Source: DATDOY01 sp035293045 | GTDB lineage: Bacteria; Actinomycetota; Acidimicrobiia; IMCC26256; JACPCJ01 | Length of the DNA stretch: 22,315 nucleotides | Direction: 5' to 3' | NCBI GenBank assembly: GCA_035293045.1 | Contig: DATDOY010000187.1 | Span: forward strand, 1 to 22,315 | Part shown: one piece after another, positions 1 through 7,863 of the stretch | Layout of the letters: each line of letters opens with the position of its first letter | Numbering within the stretch: the first letter of the stretch is position 1 | Notes under the pieces: model-generated | What the model saw: the letters and a program-made list of their open reading frames with translations, nothing else | Databases searched by the model: none | Told to the model about the DNA's origin: nothing | Program-made: the position numbers and the translations under genes

Positions 1-2366
1 GGCGCCGTCTTCTTCGCGGCGGCTCGCGGGGGATCGGCGGTACCCGCGGTGCTCGCTTGCTTGTCCTGCGGTGACGTCGTGGCTTCCCGCTCACGATCGA
101 GCGCCGCGCGATCCTCGGCGAGCGTGACTCGGTCGGCCTCGACCTTCGCCCGAAGCTGCTCGATGCGCTCACGCTCGGTCGCCAGGTCCGTGCGAAGCCC
201 TTCGAGCTCGGCGAGCTGGTCGCGACGTCGTCGCCGGCTGACGGCCGAAAGCAGTTTGTCGCGCTCCGCCTCGATGGCGGACCGCTCGAGCTCCGCGAGC
301 GAACGCTCACGCTCGAGATCGGCGACGGCCCGCGCCCGCTCGGCCTCGAGTTCGTGCACCCGCGTCGCCATCTCGGCCTCGAGCGCGCGCCGCTGCTCTT
401 CGTGGGCGAGGCGATCGGCTTCGAGGCTCTGGGCCTGCTCCTTGAGCATCCGCTCCTGTTCCCCGAGCTGGGCATCGCGCTCCGCGACCGCTCGCTCGTG
501 CTGGTCACGGAGGGTCGCGAGCTCCTGCTCGAGCCGCGCCCGGCCGTCTTCCAACGTCAACCGCTCCATCGCGAGCGCGTCGCGCTCCTTCTCGGCCTGA
601 GCCTGCGCGGTGCGCGCACCTTCGTCGGCGGCCTGGCGTGCGGCTTCGAGCTTTCGGCGCTCCTCGATGATGGCGTTCCGCTGGGCCTCGAGCTCCTTGG
701 CGCGTCGGCGCTCGGCCATCGCCGCCTTTTCTCGCTCCTCCTCGAAGACTTCGCGTTCGCCGCGCAGCTGGGCGCGTTGCTCGTCGATGTCGTTCTGAAC
801 CTTCGCGCGCTCGGCCTCAAGCGCCCCGCGACCGGTCGCGAGTTCCTCGGAGACCGCCGCGCGCTCATTCTCGATCTCCGCTCGCGCCGTCGCCATGAAC
901 CGCGCGTGCGCCGCCCGCTGGGTCTCACGCTCGGCGGCGGCCGCTTGCTGAGCCCGCTGGACCTCGGCCCAAGCACTCTCGGCCTCCTGGTCGAAGCGAT
1001 GCCGATCGTCGTCGAGGATCGTCCGCTCCTCCTCCAACTTGATCCGCTCGGCCTCAACCTGATCGAGGGCAATCGCGAGGCGATTTCGCTCCTCGGTGAG
1101 TCCGGCTCGCTCGCGTTCGAGCGAATCGCGCTCCTGCTCGAAGCGCTCGCGGGCCGCCGCGAGCTGTTCGCGCTCGGCCACCGCCCACTCACGTTCGGCG
1201 GTGAGCTGCTCGGTGGCGTCGGCGAGCTGTTCGCGCAGTCCGCGCTCCTCGGCCGCGAGGCGCTCGCGCATCGCGTCGATCTCGGCGACATATCGGTTCT
1301 TGACCTGCTGGGTCTCGAGCCGAAGCTGCTCGCGCTCCTCGTCGAGCGCCCGCCGGATCGCGTCGGCTTCCGCCTTCCGTTCGCGCTCGGCCGCTTGCGC
1401 TTCGAGACGGATCTCCTCGCGTTCGGATTCCAGCTGCTTTTGCAGCGCCTCCTGCTTGGCTGCGTGATCCCTTGTGAGGCGGTCCCGCTCGGCCGAGAGA
1501 CCAGCGGCCTCCTCCTCGAGACGAACCATCAGCGCGTTGTGGGCGTCGGCCCGCTGCTCGGAGTCCTCCTTGAGGCGCTGGCGCTCGTCCTCGAGCGCGT
1601 CGTCGATCGCCTTGTTCTTCTCGACGTATTCGGCCCGCAACCAGTCCCGCTCGGCGTCGAGCGTCTTGCGCTCCTCGATCAGCTTCTGTTGGGTTTCCTC
1701 CATGGCGGCGAGGCGGCGCGACCGCTCTCGCTCGAACGCCCCGCGCTCCTGCTCGAAGGCCTTGCGCTCGGCGTCGAGCTGTTCCTGCTGGCGAGCCCGG
1801 GCGGTCTCGACCTCACGCAGCGCGTCGGCTTCGACCTCGGCACGCTGCGCCTCGAGCTCGCGGATCTCGTTGAGGGCGCGCTTTCGATCCTCCTCGAGCT
1901 CCCGGCGCTGCTCGTTGAGGTGAGCCTCGAGGGTCTCGCGGCGGCGCTCGGCCTCTGCCTGCGCCTCGGCGATCTCGGCGCTCAAGCGAGCTCGTTCATC
2001 GGCCACCGTGAGCCGTTCGTCGGCGATCAGCTCGCGCAGCCGCGTCATCTCGTCGGCGTCCTTGGCACGCTCTGACTGCGCGACGCGCTGGTTGCGCTCA
2101 CGCTCGGCCTCGACCTCCGCGGCGAGGGCTTCGAGGGCCCGCCGCTCGGTGGCGAGGGCCTCTCGTTCTTCTCGAAGCCGACGCGACATCGACTGCTCGC
2201 CCTCGGCCGCCGTCTGGCGCGCTTCTTCGAGCTGACGGCGCTCCTCGGCGAGTCGCTCGCGCGCCGAGTCCAGCTGGGCGCGCTGCTGCTCAAGCCGGAC
2301 GGCGGCGTCGTTCGCGGCCCGCACCGCCTGCTCGAGATCGACGGGGTTGTTCCTGGCGTCCGCCAC
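1..2366 (-). CDS. Large coiled-coil protein, partial (C-terminus beyond the window edge)
   Basis: An uninterrupted minus-strand frame runs from a GTG at 2366 to the left edge, giving at least 788 codons. I read it codon by codon and found no stop. The N-terminus begins VADARNNPVDLEQAV. Almost everything after it is charged heptad-like sequence rich in Glu, Arg, Ala, Leu, Gln and Asp (repeated types such as EAERERL and EEERxxL), which predicts one very long alpha-helical coiled coil. No signal peptide or membrane segment is visible. Near the edge the composition changes to a Thr/Pro/Ala linker followed by RAAAKKTA, possibly the start of a basic Ala-Lys tail. A weak GAGAG lies upstream of the GTG. 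Known actinobacterial proteins of this shape (FilP, Scy) are cytoskeletal or polarity scaffolds; I use them only as an architectural analogy. The function is unknown. The long frames on the opposite strand here are shadows of this gene. Confidence 0.85.
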   Translation of the reverse strand, partial: MADARNNPVDLEQAVRAANDAAVRLEQQRAQLDSARERLAEERRQLEEARQTAAEGEQSMSRRLREEREALATERRALEALAAEVEAERERNQRVAQSERAKDADEMTRLRELIADERLTVADERARLSAEIAEAQAEAERRRETLEAHLNEQRRELEEDRKRALNEIRELEAQRAEVEADALREVETARARQQEQLDAERKAFEQERGAFERERSRRLAAMEETQQKLIEERKTLDAERDWLRAEYVEKNKAIDDALEDERQRLKEDSEQRADAHNALMVRLEEEAAGLSAERDRLTRDHAAKQEALQKQLESEREEIRLEAQAAERERKAEADAIRRALDEEREQLRLETQQVKNRYVAEIDAMRERLAAEERGLREQLADATEQLTAEREWAVAEREQLAAARERFEQERDSLERERAGLTEERNRLAIALDQVEAERIKLEEERTILDDDRHRFDQEAESAWAEVQRAQQAAAAERETQRAAHARFMATARAEIENERAAVSEELATGRGALEAERAKVQNDIDEQRAQLRGEREVFEEEREKAAMAERRRAKELEAQRNAIIEERRKLEAARQAADEGARTAQAQAEKERDALAMERLTLEDGRARLEQELATLRDQHERAVAERDAQLGEQERMLKEQAQSLEADRLAHEEQRRALEAEMATRVHELEAERARAVADLERERSLAELERSAIEAERDKLLSAVSRRRRRDQLAELEGLRTDLATERERIEQLRAKVEADRVTLAEDRAALDREREATTSPQDKQASTAGTADPPRAAAKKTA

Positions 2367-2516
2367 CGCTCTCAACGTACAGCCACCAACGAAGGGGCGG
2401 CAGCCTCACCTCGCTCCGACCTGTGGCCCATGTCACCGGCGAACGGGATTGTTCGACAGGGGCACCTCTGTTCCACTGGGCCCGATCACTCCCACTGGCA
2501 CCCTCGGCCCGGCCCT

Positions 2517-2708
2517 CGTACTCGACGAGGTGCACGCGCCGGCGAGACGGTCATCGGACTCGCGGAAGGCGTGCGCACCGACGCGACCGTTACGTCGGCC
2601 GAAGTCGCCGTCGTGATCGAAGACGCCTACCAACACCAGGGCGTCGCCGCGGCCTTGTTCCGCGCCCTCGCTCGCATCGCCCGCCCCCACCCCGTCCCGA
2701 CGGCGTGA
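2517..2708 (+). pseudogene. Decayed GNAT N-acetyltransferase fragment
   Basis: The plus-strand frame ending at the TGA 2706-2708 contains AEVAVVIEDAYQHQGVAAAL followed by FRALARIAR. This matches the acetyl-CoA-binding core of GNAT acetyltransferases: a beta strand, then a Q/RxxGxA-type pyrophosphate loop (QHQGVA), then a helix. Just upstream a GNAT-like strand (ALVLDEVHA, about 2515-2543) lies in a different frame from GETVIGLAEG (from about 2550), so a frameshift separates them. The usual N-terminal half and the final strands are missing. It is a truncated, frameshifted relic, not a working enzyme. Bases 2367-2516 upstream contain nothing else I recognise. Confidence 0.6.
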
Positions 2709-2790
2709 CGAAAGCCACATGCGTGAACATTGTGTTCGAGGTGGACATCTGCCACGCTCTGACTCTTCAATGGGTTGGGGGTTGGTCACC

Positions 2791-3543
2791 ATGCGGCGGA
2801 CACGTTCCATCTTCGTAAGCGTCAGCCTGCTCGGCGGCGTCTTCCTCGTGAGTCACGGTCCCGCCGCTGCTCAGGCCACTGCGGTCGGCGGAGGTGCCGC
2901 GGGGGTCCAGATCAGCGCGTTCCAAGGAACCGAGCCGGCCAACCCTCTGCGCGGCGCGTTTGCCCAGGCGGCCTATCCACAAGTCACGCTCCCTCCCGAA
3001 GGCAGCCCGCTCCTTACTCGCGAAGCGGGAGACGAGTCGGGAGTGGTCGTCACCTCGCCGTTGATCGACTCCGCCGTTCTCCAGATCGCCAAGGCACGCG
3101 TGACCACCGAGGGCAACCTCCAAGGGAGTCCCTACGCCGAGTCGCGCGCCGCCGTCGGCTACGTGCGCATCGGCAAGTTGCCGATCATGTCGGTGCAAAC
3201 GCACTGCCGGTGGGATACGACCGGCGTTTCGGCAACAACCAGCCTGACGCTGGCGAACGGCGAGAACATCGCGCCGCCGCCCAACACCACAATTCCGATC
3301 TCTGGCATCGGGTCCGTGGTCGTCAACCAGCAATTCCGCGAAACCCTGTCCGACGGAAGCGAGGTCATCTACGTGTCGGGGATCCACCTCGCCCTCAATC
3401 CCAAGGCCGCTGCGGCTGCTGCAACACCGACGACGGTCGAGGTCGACATCGCCCTGTCGAGTTGCGATCCGAACAAGCTCCCGTTTGCCACCGGCGGAGG
3501 ACTGCTGCTTAGCACCGGGCCCGAGACCGGGGGCGTGATCTAG
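2791..3543 (+). CDS. Secreted choice-of-anchor P-like protein
   Basis: The protein is 250 residues. The start at ATG 2791 was chosen because it gives a clean signal peptide: MRRTR, a hydrophobic core to about residue 20, and a likely cleavage after AAAQA near residue 29. In-frame ATGs at 2719 and 2770 would add non-signal residues. The mature part is beta-rich. It has two cysteines far apart (Cys139 in THCRWD and Cys225 in LSSCDP), which probably form a disulfide. The block NTTIPI-SGIGSVVVNQQ followed by VSGIHLAL resembles the actinobacterial choice-of-anchor P secreted family, whose members have a 'P-x-L-G-x-V-x-LNEQ ... VNAIH' pattern and a late cysteine. The molecular role of that family is unknown. 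No C-terminal membrane anchor or sorting motif is seen, so it is probably released or loosely wall-associated. The family assignment is from memory and moderately sure. Confidence 0.7.
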   Translation: MRRTRSIFVSVSLLGGVFLVSHGPAAAQATAVGGGAAGVQISAFQGTEPANPLRGAFAQAAYPQVTLPPEGSPLLTREAGDESGVVVTSPLIDSAVLQIAKARVTTEGNLQGSPYAESRAAVGYVRIGKLPIMSVQTHCRWDTTGVSATTSLTLANGENIAPPPNTTIPISGIGSVVVNQQFRETLSDGSEVIYVSGIHLALNPKAAAAAATPTTVEVDIALSSCDPNKLPFATGGGLLLSTGPETGGVI

Positions 3544-3562
3544 GAAGTGCATCAGGGAGGGT

Positions 3563-3578
3563 CCCGATAGCCTTCGGG
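3563..3578 (+). other. Small hairpin between a Shine-Dalgarno-like run and the GTG start
   Basis: CCCGA (3563-3567) can pair with TCGGG (3574-3578) around a 6-base loop. The purine-rich run AGGGAGGG ends at 3561 and the GTG start is at 3580, so the linear spacing of 18 bases is too long for normal initiation. Folding the hairpin would shorten it to about 2 bases. A role in translation is speculative. Confidence 0.3.
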
Positions 3579-3579
3579 C

Positions 3580-6261
3580 GTGGCGGACCCGCTGACGGCG
3601 ACGAGCGCCGTCACCTTTCTCTTCACCGACATCGAGGGTTCGACGCGACTGGCACTCGAACTTGGTGATGCGTGGTTCGACGTGCTTCAGGCTCACCACC
3701 GCATCATGCGCGGCGTGATCGCCGAGAGCGGCGGCGTGGAAGTGAGCACCGCTGGAGACTCCTTCTTCGTCGTCTTCGACGATCCAACCGACGCCGTCCG
3801 CGGCGCCGTGGCCATGGTCCGTGCTCTGGATGCGCACGACTGGCGGCCCCACGCTCCCGTGCGCGTTCGCATCGGAATGCATACCGGCGAGGCCATCGTT
3901 CACGACGACGACTACGCCGGGATCGCGGTGCACACGGCCTCTCGAGTGGAATCGGCCGCGTCTGGGGCGCAGATCCTCGTGACCGCGGCGACGCTCGACG
4001 CACTCGCTGGTCTGCCCGATGGACTCGACGTCATCGATCTCGGTGCTCACCGGCTCAAGGATCTCCCGGCGGAGTTGCGCCTCTTCCAACTGGTGGCCGA
4101 TGGCTTGGAGCGCAACTTTCCGCCCGTTCGTGGCGTCGCCACGCTGCGCAACAACGTGCCAACGCCGGTCTCGACCTTCATCGGACGTCGGGAGGATCTC
4201 AGTCGACTCGGCCGCAGTCTCGACCGAGAGCGCCTCGTCTCCCTGGTTGGGCCGGGCGGCACAGGGAAGACGCGGCTCGCGATTCAAGCGGCGAGCGAGC
4301 GACTTCACCGCTACCCGGGGGGCGTCTGGTTCGTCGAGTTGGACGCGGCGGGTGGCGAGCCGACGGCGGTCGCGGCAATCGCTTCCGCTCTGGGACTTCA
4401 GGAAGAGCGAGGCCGATCCGTCTTTGACACGGTCGTGGACGCGCTGCGGAATGACGAAGCTCTCCTGGTGTTCGACAACTGCGAACACATCGTGGACGCG
4501 GTCGCACGCCTCGCCGAACGGCTCCTGCGCGCGGCCCCGCGCCTGCACGTCCTCACCACGACTCGCGAAGCACTCATGATCGCCGGGGAGCAGATCTTTC
4601 CGGTGAGCCCCCTCGCCGTGGACGCTGACGCTCCGGGCGAGAGCGAGGCGGTGCAACTCTTGGCTGATCGCGTTGCGCGCGTTCGACCGGATTTCGAGAT
4701 CGACGACGAGCGCGAAGCAGCCATCGCCATCGCGGCGCGACTCGACGGGCTCCCCCTCGCGCTCGAGCTGGCCGCGGCGAGCGCGGCCACACTGAGCCTG
4801 AGCGCGATCGTCGACCAGCTCGACGCTCGCTTTGATCTTCTCGTTCGCGGCAGCCGGACCGCCCTCGACCGGCAAAAGACGCTCTGGGGCGCGATCGACT
4901 GGAGCTACGACCTCCTTACCTCTCATGAGAGGACGTTGTTCCGCCACCTCGCCGTGTTCCCTTCCGAGTTCGACCATGAAACCGTCGTCGGCGTCTGCGC
5001 CGAAGTCGCGCCACCCAGCGACACCATCGCCCTTCTCGGCGGATTGGTTCAGAAATCGCTCGTCGCTCCATCGGGTGCGGGGCGTCTACGGCTTCTCGAA
5101 TCGATCCGGGCGTATGCGAGAGCGCGCCTAGCCAGCGACCAGGAACTCGACGCCGCGACGGAGCGACACGCCCGCTGGTTCGCGTCGACCTTTCTGCAGG
5201 GTCCGCTGCCATCGGCGTGGGCGTCGGCGTCGGACGCGCTCGACCTCGCCCACGATGACCTCGCAGCCGGCCTGCACTGGGCCGCCGATCACGACCACCC
5301 GCTCGCGCTCGCTCTGCTGGCAACTCTCCAGCCGTTCTGGCTGAGCCGCGGGAGGTGGGCAGAGGGTCGGACGCGCTCCGCTCACGTCCTCGAATCCACT
5401 GCGATCATCAAGGCGCCTGCACGGGTTCAGGCCCTGGCGCGAGACGCTGAGCTTGCCTTCGTCCAAGGCGACACCGCCGGGGTCCGAGAGCGCATCGAAG
5501 AAGCCGTCGAGTTGGCGGATGCCCTCGGCGGCGAACTGACACCCATGGTTCTCGGGAACCTGGGGGTGATCGCAGAACGCGAAGGTGATCTGGAATCGGC
5601 CGAGCAGATGTACAGGCGTGGGAGCGAAGCATCGCTCGCAGCTGGCAGCACGGACGAGTTGGTGTTCGCCTCTCGCCTGGCCGAGATCGCGCGGCGTCGC
5701 GGTGATCTCGACGCCGCCCGCTCCGCCGCGAGCGCGGCCCTCGCTCGGGCTCGCGAGCTTGGCCAGGATTCGCTGAGCATGAAACTGACCACACTCCTCG
5801 CGGACATCGCGCACCAGGGGAGCGATCTCGATATCGCGCGTGGACTGTACGAGGAGGCGCTCGCAGCTGCTCAAGCGAGTCACGACCGCGGCCAGGCCGT
5901 CTATCTCCTCTTCCGTCTCGGCTGTCTCGCGCTGGATCGAAACGCCGTCGACGAGGCGGCGGAGTTCCTCTTCGAAGCGGTGCAGCTCGGCCGAGACCTT
6001 TCATCCGGCGACGATCTCGTTGAGAGCCTCGAAGCGACGGCACGCCTCGCGGTGGTGCGCGGCGATCGCAACCTCGCCCGCCGCCTTCTCGCGACCGTCG
6101 ACTCCACCCGCGAGGTGATCGAGTTTCCGCGTGCCCCGATAGATCAGGCTGCATACGAGAACCTCGCGCGCGAGATCGGCGGCGGTACCGACGCCGCTCC
6201 GTTGCTTGCGCTCGACGACGCCGTTGACGAGGCGCTCGCCTTCATGTCCGGCCTCAGCTAG
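3580..6261 (+). CDS. Class III nucleotidyl cyclase / AAA-type ATPase / TPR signalling protein
   Basis: The protein is 893 residues and starts at GTG. Residues about 9-170 are a class III adenylate/guanylate cyclase domain: FTDIEGST gives the first metal-binding Asp17 and AGDSFFVVF gives the second, Asp60. Residues about 190-480 are a STAND-type ATPase as in AfsR and LuxR-like regulators: a Walker A GPGGTGKT (224-231), a Walker B LLVFDNCEH (about 295-303), a TTTREAL sensor-like stretch, GLPLALELA, and a winged-helix region (WSYDLLTSHERTLFRHLAVF). The remaining residues to 893 are helical, TPR-like repeats. No C-terminal LuxR helix-turn-helix and no membrane segment are seen, so it is probably a cytosolic switch. 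Two usual cyclase residues differ: Ser56 where an adenine-selecting Lys is common, and His118 where the transition-state Asn is expected, while Arg122 is kept. The catalytic output is therefore uncertain. The neighbours do not reveal its pathway. Confidence 0.9.
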   Translation: MADPLTATSAVTFLFTDIEGSTRLALELGDAWFDVLQAHHRIMRGVIAESGGVEVSTAGDSFFVVFDDPTDAVRGAVAMVRALDAHDWRPHAPVRVRIGMHTGEAIVHDDDYAGIAVHTASRVESAASGAQILVTAATLDALAGLPDGLDVIDLGAHRLKDLPAELRLFQLVADGLERNFPPVRGVATLRNNVPTPVSTFIGRREDLSRLGRSLDRERLVSLVGPGGTGKTRLAIQAASERLHRYPGGVWFVELDAAGGEPTAVAAIASALGLQEERGRSVFDTVVDALRNDEALLVFDNCEHIVDAVARLAERLLRAAPRLHVLTTTREALMIAGEQIFPVSPLAVDADAPGESEAVQLLADRVARVRPDFEIDDEREAAIAIAARLDGLPLALELAAASAATLSLSAIVDQLDARFDLLVRGSRTALDRQKTLWGAIDWSYDLLTSHERTLFRHLAVFPSEFDHETVVGVCAEVAPPSDTIALLGGLVQKSLVAPSGAGRLRLLESIRAYARARLASDQELDAATERHARWFASTFLQGPLPSAWASASDALDLAHDDLAAGLHWAADHDHPLALALLATLQPFWLSRGRWAEGRTRSAHVLESTAIIKAPARVQALARDAELAFVQGDTAGVRERIEEAVELADALGGELTPMVLGNLGVIAEREGDLESAEQMYRRGSEASLAAGSTDELVFASRLAEIARRRGDLDAARSAASAALARARELGQDSLSMKLTTLLADIAHQGSDLDIARGLYEEALAAAQASHDRGQAVYLLFRLGCLALDRNAVDEAAEFLFEAVQLGRDLSSGDDLVESLEATARLAVVRGDRNLARRLLATVDSTREVIEFPRAPIDQAAYENLAREIGGGTDAAPLLALDDAVDEALAFMSGLS

Positions 6262-7703
6262 ATGATGTCGCGGCTCGCGAGGCACACCGCGTAGGGGATC
6301 AACCCCGCCGGGGCGACAGAGAGGATCCCGGCCGGCGTGCAGTCGGGTCCACCGCGACAGAGCGATTCGCGGCGGCCGATGTCGGGCGCGATCTCCTCGT
6401 AGGGCTCCCCATACCCGGCGTCGATACCGGCATCGACCGCCGCCGACGGCACCTCCGGTCCACACACGAGGTTGAAGTCGGCGTCCGGCAGCGTCGAGGC
6501 GCTGACGAACGTGCTCGGCGTCTGACGATCGCGCCCTCCCTGGATGCGCTGGCGGTTGGGCTGGGCGAGATCCGCATCCCGATACTGGGGTCCAGCGTTG
6601 TCGAAGACGTTGTTGTAATCGAACTCCGACGTCCCGTCGAAGGGGTCGGCGTTGGCGACGAGAATTCCCGAGCCGGTGCTGCGCGTCACGATGTTGTCGA
6701 TCACCTTGATCGACGTGTCCGAACCGTTGTGAATGAGGATGCCGGCTTGGTTGAGCTCGTCGAGCGGACCGGGCGCGCCGTTGCCCCAGACCGTGTTGTG
6801 GGTGACGGCGATGTCGATCACATTGTCGAGGCGGATGCCGTTGTCGCCGTTGGCCCAGATCTCGTTCCGGTGAATCCTCACGCCCGATGATCCGTCGTCG
6901 AGCTTGATCCCCTCATCGCCGGCCCCGGCCGTCCCATTGGCAAGGACGTGACGGATGTGGTGGATCCGGTTGGTGCTGATCTCGCCGCCGGTCATGGCGA
7001 ACGTCGCTCCCTTGTACGCCGCGATGCCGCGCTGGCAATCGTGGATGTCGTTGGCGCGGATCACGGCGCGGATGGCGTCATGGATCTTGATACACGCGGC
7101 GCCGTCGGAAATCTCGTCGTCGAGAAAGCCGAAGATCTCGTTTCCCTCGATGACAATGTCGTGGTACGGCCCGACGCCGCAGACGTCGGCGAACTGGATG
7201 CCGTCGTTGCGTCCTCCGTGGATGACGTTGTCTCGCAGCGTGAGTCGATCGACGGTCTGCATGATCGCCACGCCGGACTGGTCGACGCCGCCGCGAGCAT
7301 TCACAACTTCGAGGCCCTCGATCGTGACGTCGTCGGCCTGGTACACCTTGATCGTGCTGCCGTCTTCGACGGGTCCGGAGCACCCGCCACCGGGGTCGAC
7401 TCCGTTCCATCCGCCGTCGACGACCGGGGCCGCGCCCGACGCGGCCCGCAGGGTGAGTCCGTGGAGCGTCTGCCCGGTGCCGTTGCGGTAGACGATGACG
7501 TTCTCGAGATAGGTCGCGCTGTCGGCGATCTCCACCGTGTCACCGGGCGAGGCGGCGTCGATGGCGTCCTGAATGGCCGTGAAATCCGCGGAGCCATCCT
7601 GGCGAACCACGAGCACGGTCGTCGCCTGGGCGCGCGGAAGCACCGCCGTCGGTACCGCGACGGCGGCCGCGATCGTCAGGCCGAGCACGACCCTGCGCAG
7701 CAC
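6258..7703 (-). CDS. Secreted right-handed parallel beta-helix protein
   Basis: The protein is 481 residues from the GTG at 7703, chosen because GGGGGAAG lies a few bases upstream and because it begins directly with a signal peptide: VLRRVVLGLTIAAAVAVPTA, cleavage after AQA near residue 27. A TTG at 7751 in the same frame is less likely. The mature N-terminus has the DFTAIQDAIDAASPGDTVEI pattern that opens pectate-lyase-like beta-helix domains. It is followed by many short repeats of the type 'I.DN.I.G...GI....', including RLTLRDNVIHG, DIVIEGNEIFG and GVRIHRNEIW. The C-terminal part (AAVDAGIDAGYGEPYEEIAPDIGRRE) is the usual cap of such proteins, followed by Cys-containing sequence to the stop. 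Family members bind or cleave polysaccharides; no catalytic set is identifiable here. Its TAG stop shares a CTAG with the stop of the convergent cyclase gene. Confidence 0.85.
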   Translation of the reverse strand: MLRRVVLGLTIAAAVAVPTAVLPRAQATTVLVVRQDGSADFTAIQDAIDAASPGDTVEIADSATYLENVIVYRNGTGQTLHGLTLRAASGAAPVVDGGWNGVDPGGGCSGPVEDGSTIKVYQADDVTIEGLEVVNARGGVDQSGVAIMQTVDRLTLRDNVIHGGRNDGIQFADVCGVGPYHDIVIEGNEIFGFLDDEISDGAACIKIHDAIRAVIRANDIHDCQRGIAAYKGATFAMTGGEISTNRIHHIRHVLANGTAGAGDEGIKLDDGSSGVRIHRNEIWANGDNGIRLDNVIDIAVTHNTVWGNGAPGPLDELNQAGILIHNGSDTSIKVIDNIVTRSTGSGILVANADPFDGTSEFDYNNVFDNAGPQYRDADLAQPNRQRIQGGRDRQTPSTFVSASTLPDADFNLVCGPEVPSAAVDAGIDAGYGEPYEEIAPDIGRRESLCRGGPDCTPAGILSVAPAGLIPYAVCLASRDII

Positions 7704-7842
7704 TCGCTTCCCCCGGTTCCGGTTGGGACCTCTGTGTCTTCTACGACACAAGTGGCTCTCCGGCGCGACGGCCTAACGGTCAAATGCTGTCGGATCCAAG
7801 GGGGGCCTTGACCTTGTAGGGGCTTGGCTGAGCGGCAAAACG

Positions 7843-7858
7843 CCTCGCTCCGGCGAGG
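7843..7858 (+). other. Hairpin covering the ribosome-binding region of the first ABC gene
   Basis: CCTCGC (7843-7848) and GCGAGG (7853-7858) form a perfect 6-bp stem with a TCCG loop. The right arm contains the GAGG(G) that serves as the Shine-Dalgarno sequence, four bases before the GTG at 7864. The hairpin could limit initiation. No ligand-binding structure is visible around it. Confidence 0.35.
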
Positions 7859-7863
7859 GTTGC

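Noticed and set aside
354..2075. Plus-strand open frame of 573 codons
   Set aside because: It lies opposite the coiled-coil gene. Its Leu/Arg/Gly repeats are the reverse complement of Glu/Arg/Leu heptad codons in a GC-rich gene.
1..2366. Tandem DNA repeat or CRISPR-like array
   Set aside because: The repetitiveness (GAG/CGC/CTC-rich) is codon-level repetition of a coiled coil, without fixed unit length or spacers.
2767..4977. Minus-strand open frame of 736 codons
   Set aside because: It is antisense to the secreted protein and the cyclase gene, both of which have clear domains. Its translation is compositionally odd and resembles no family.
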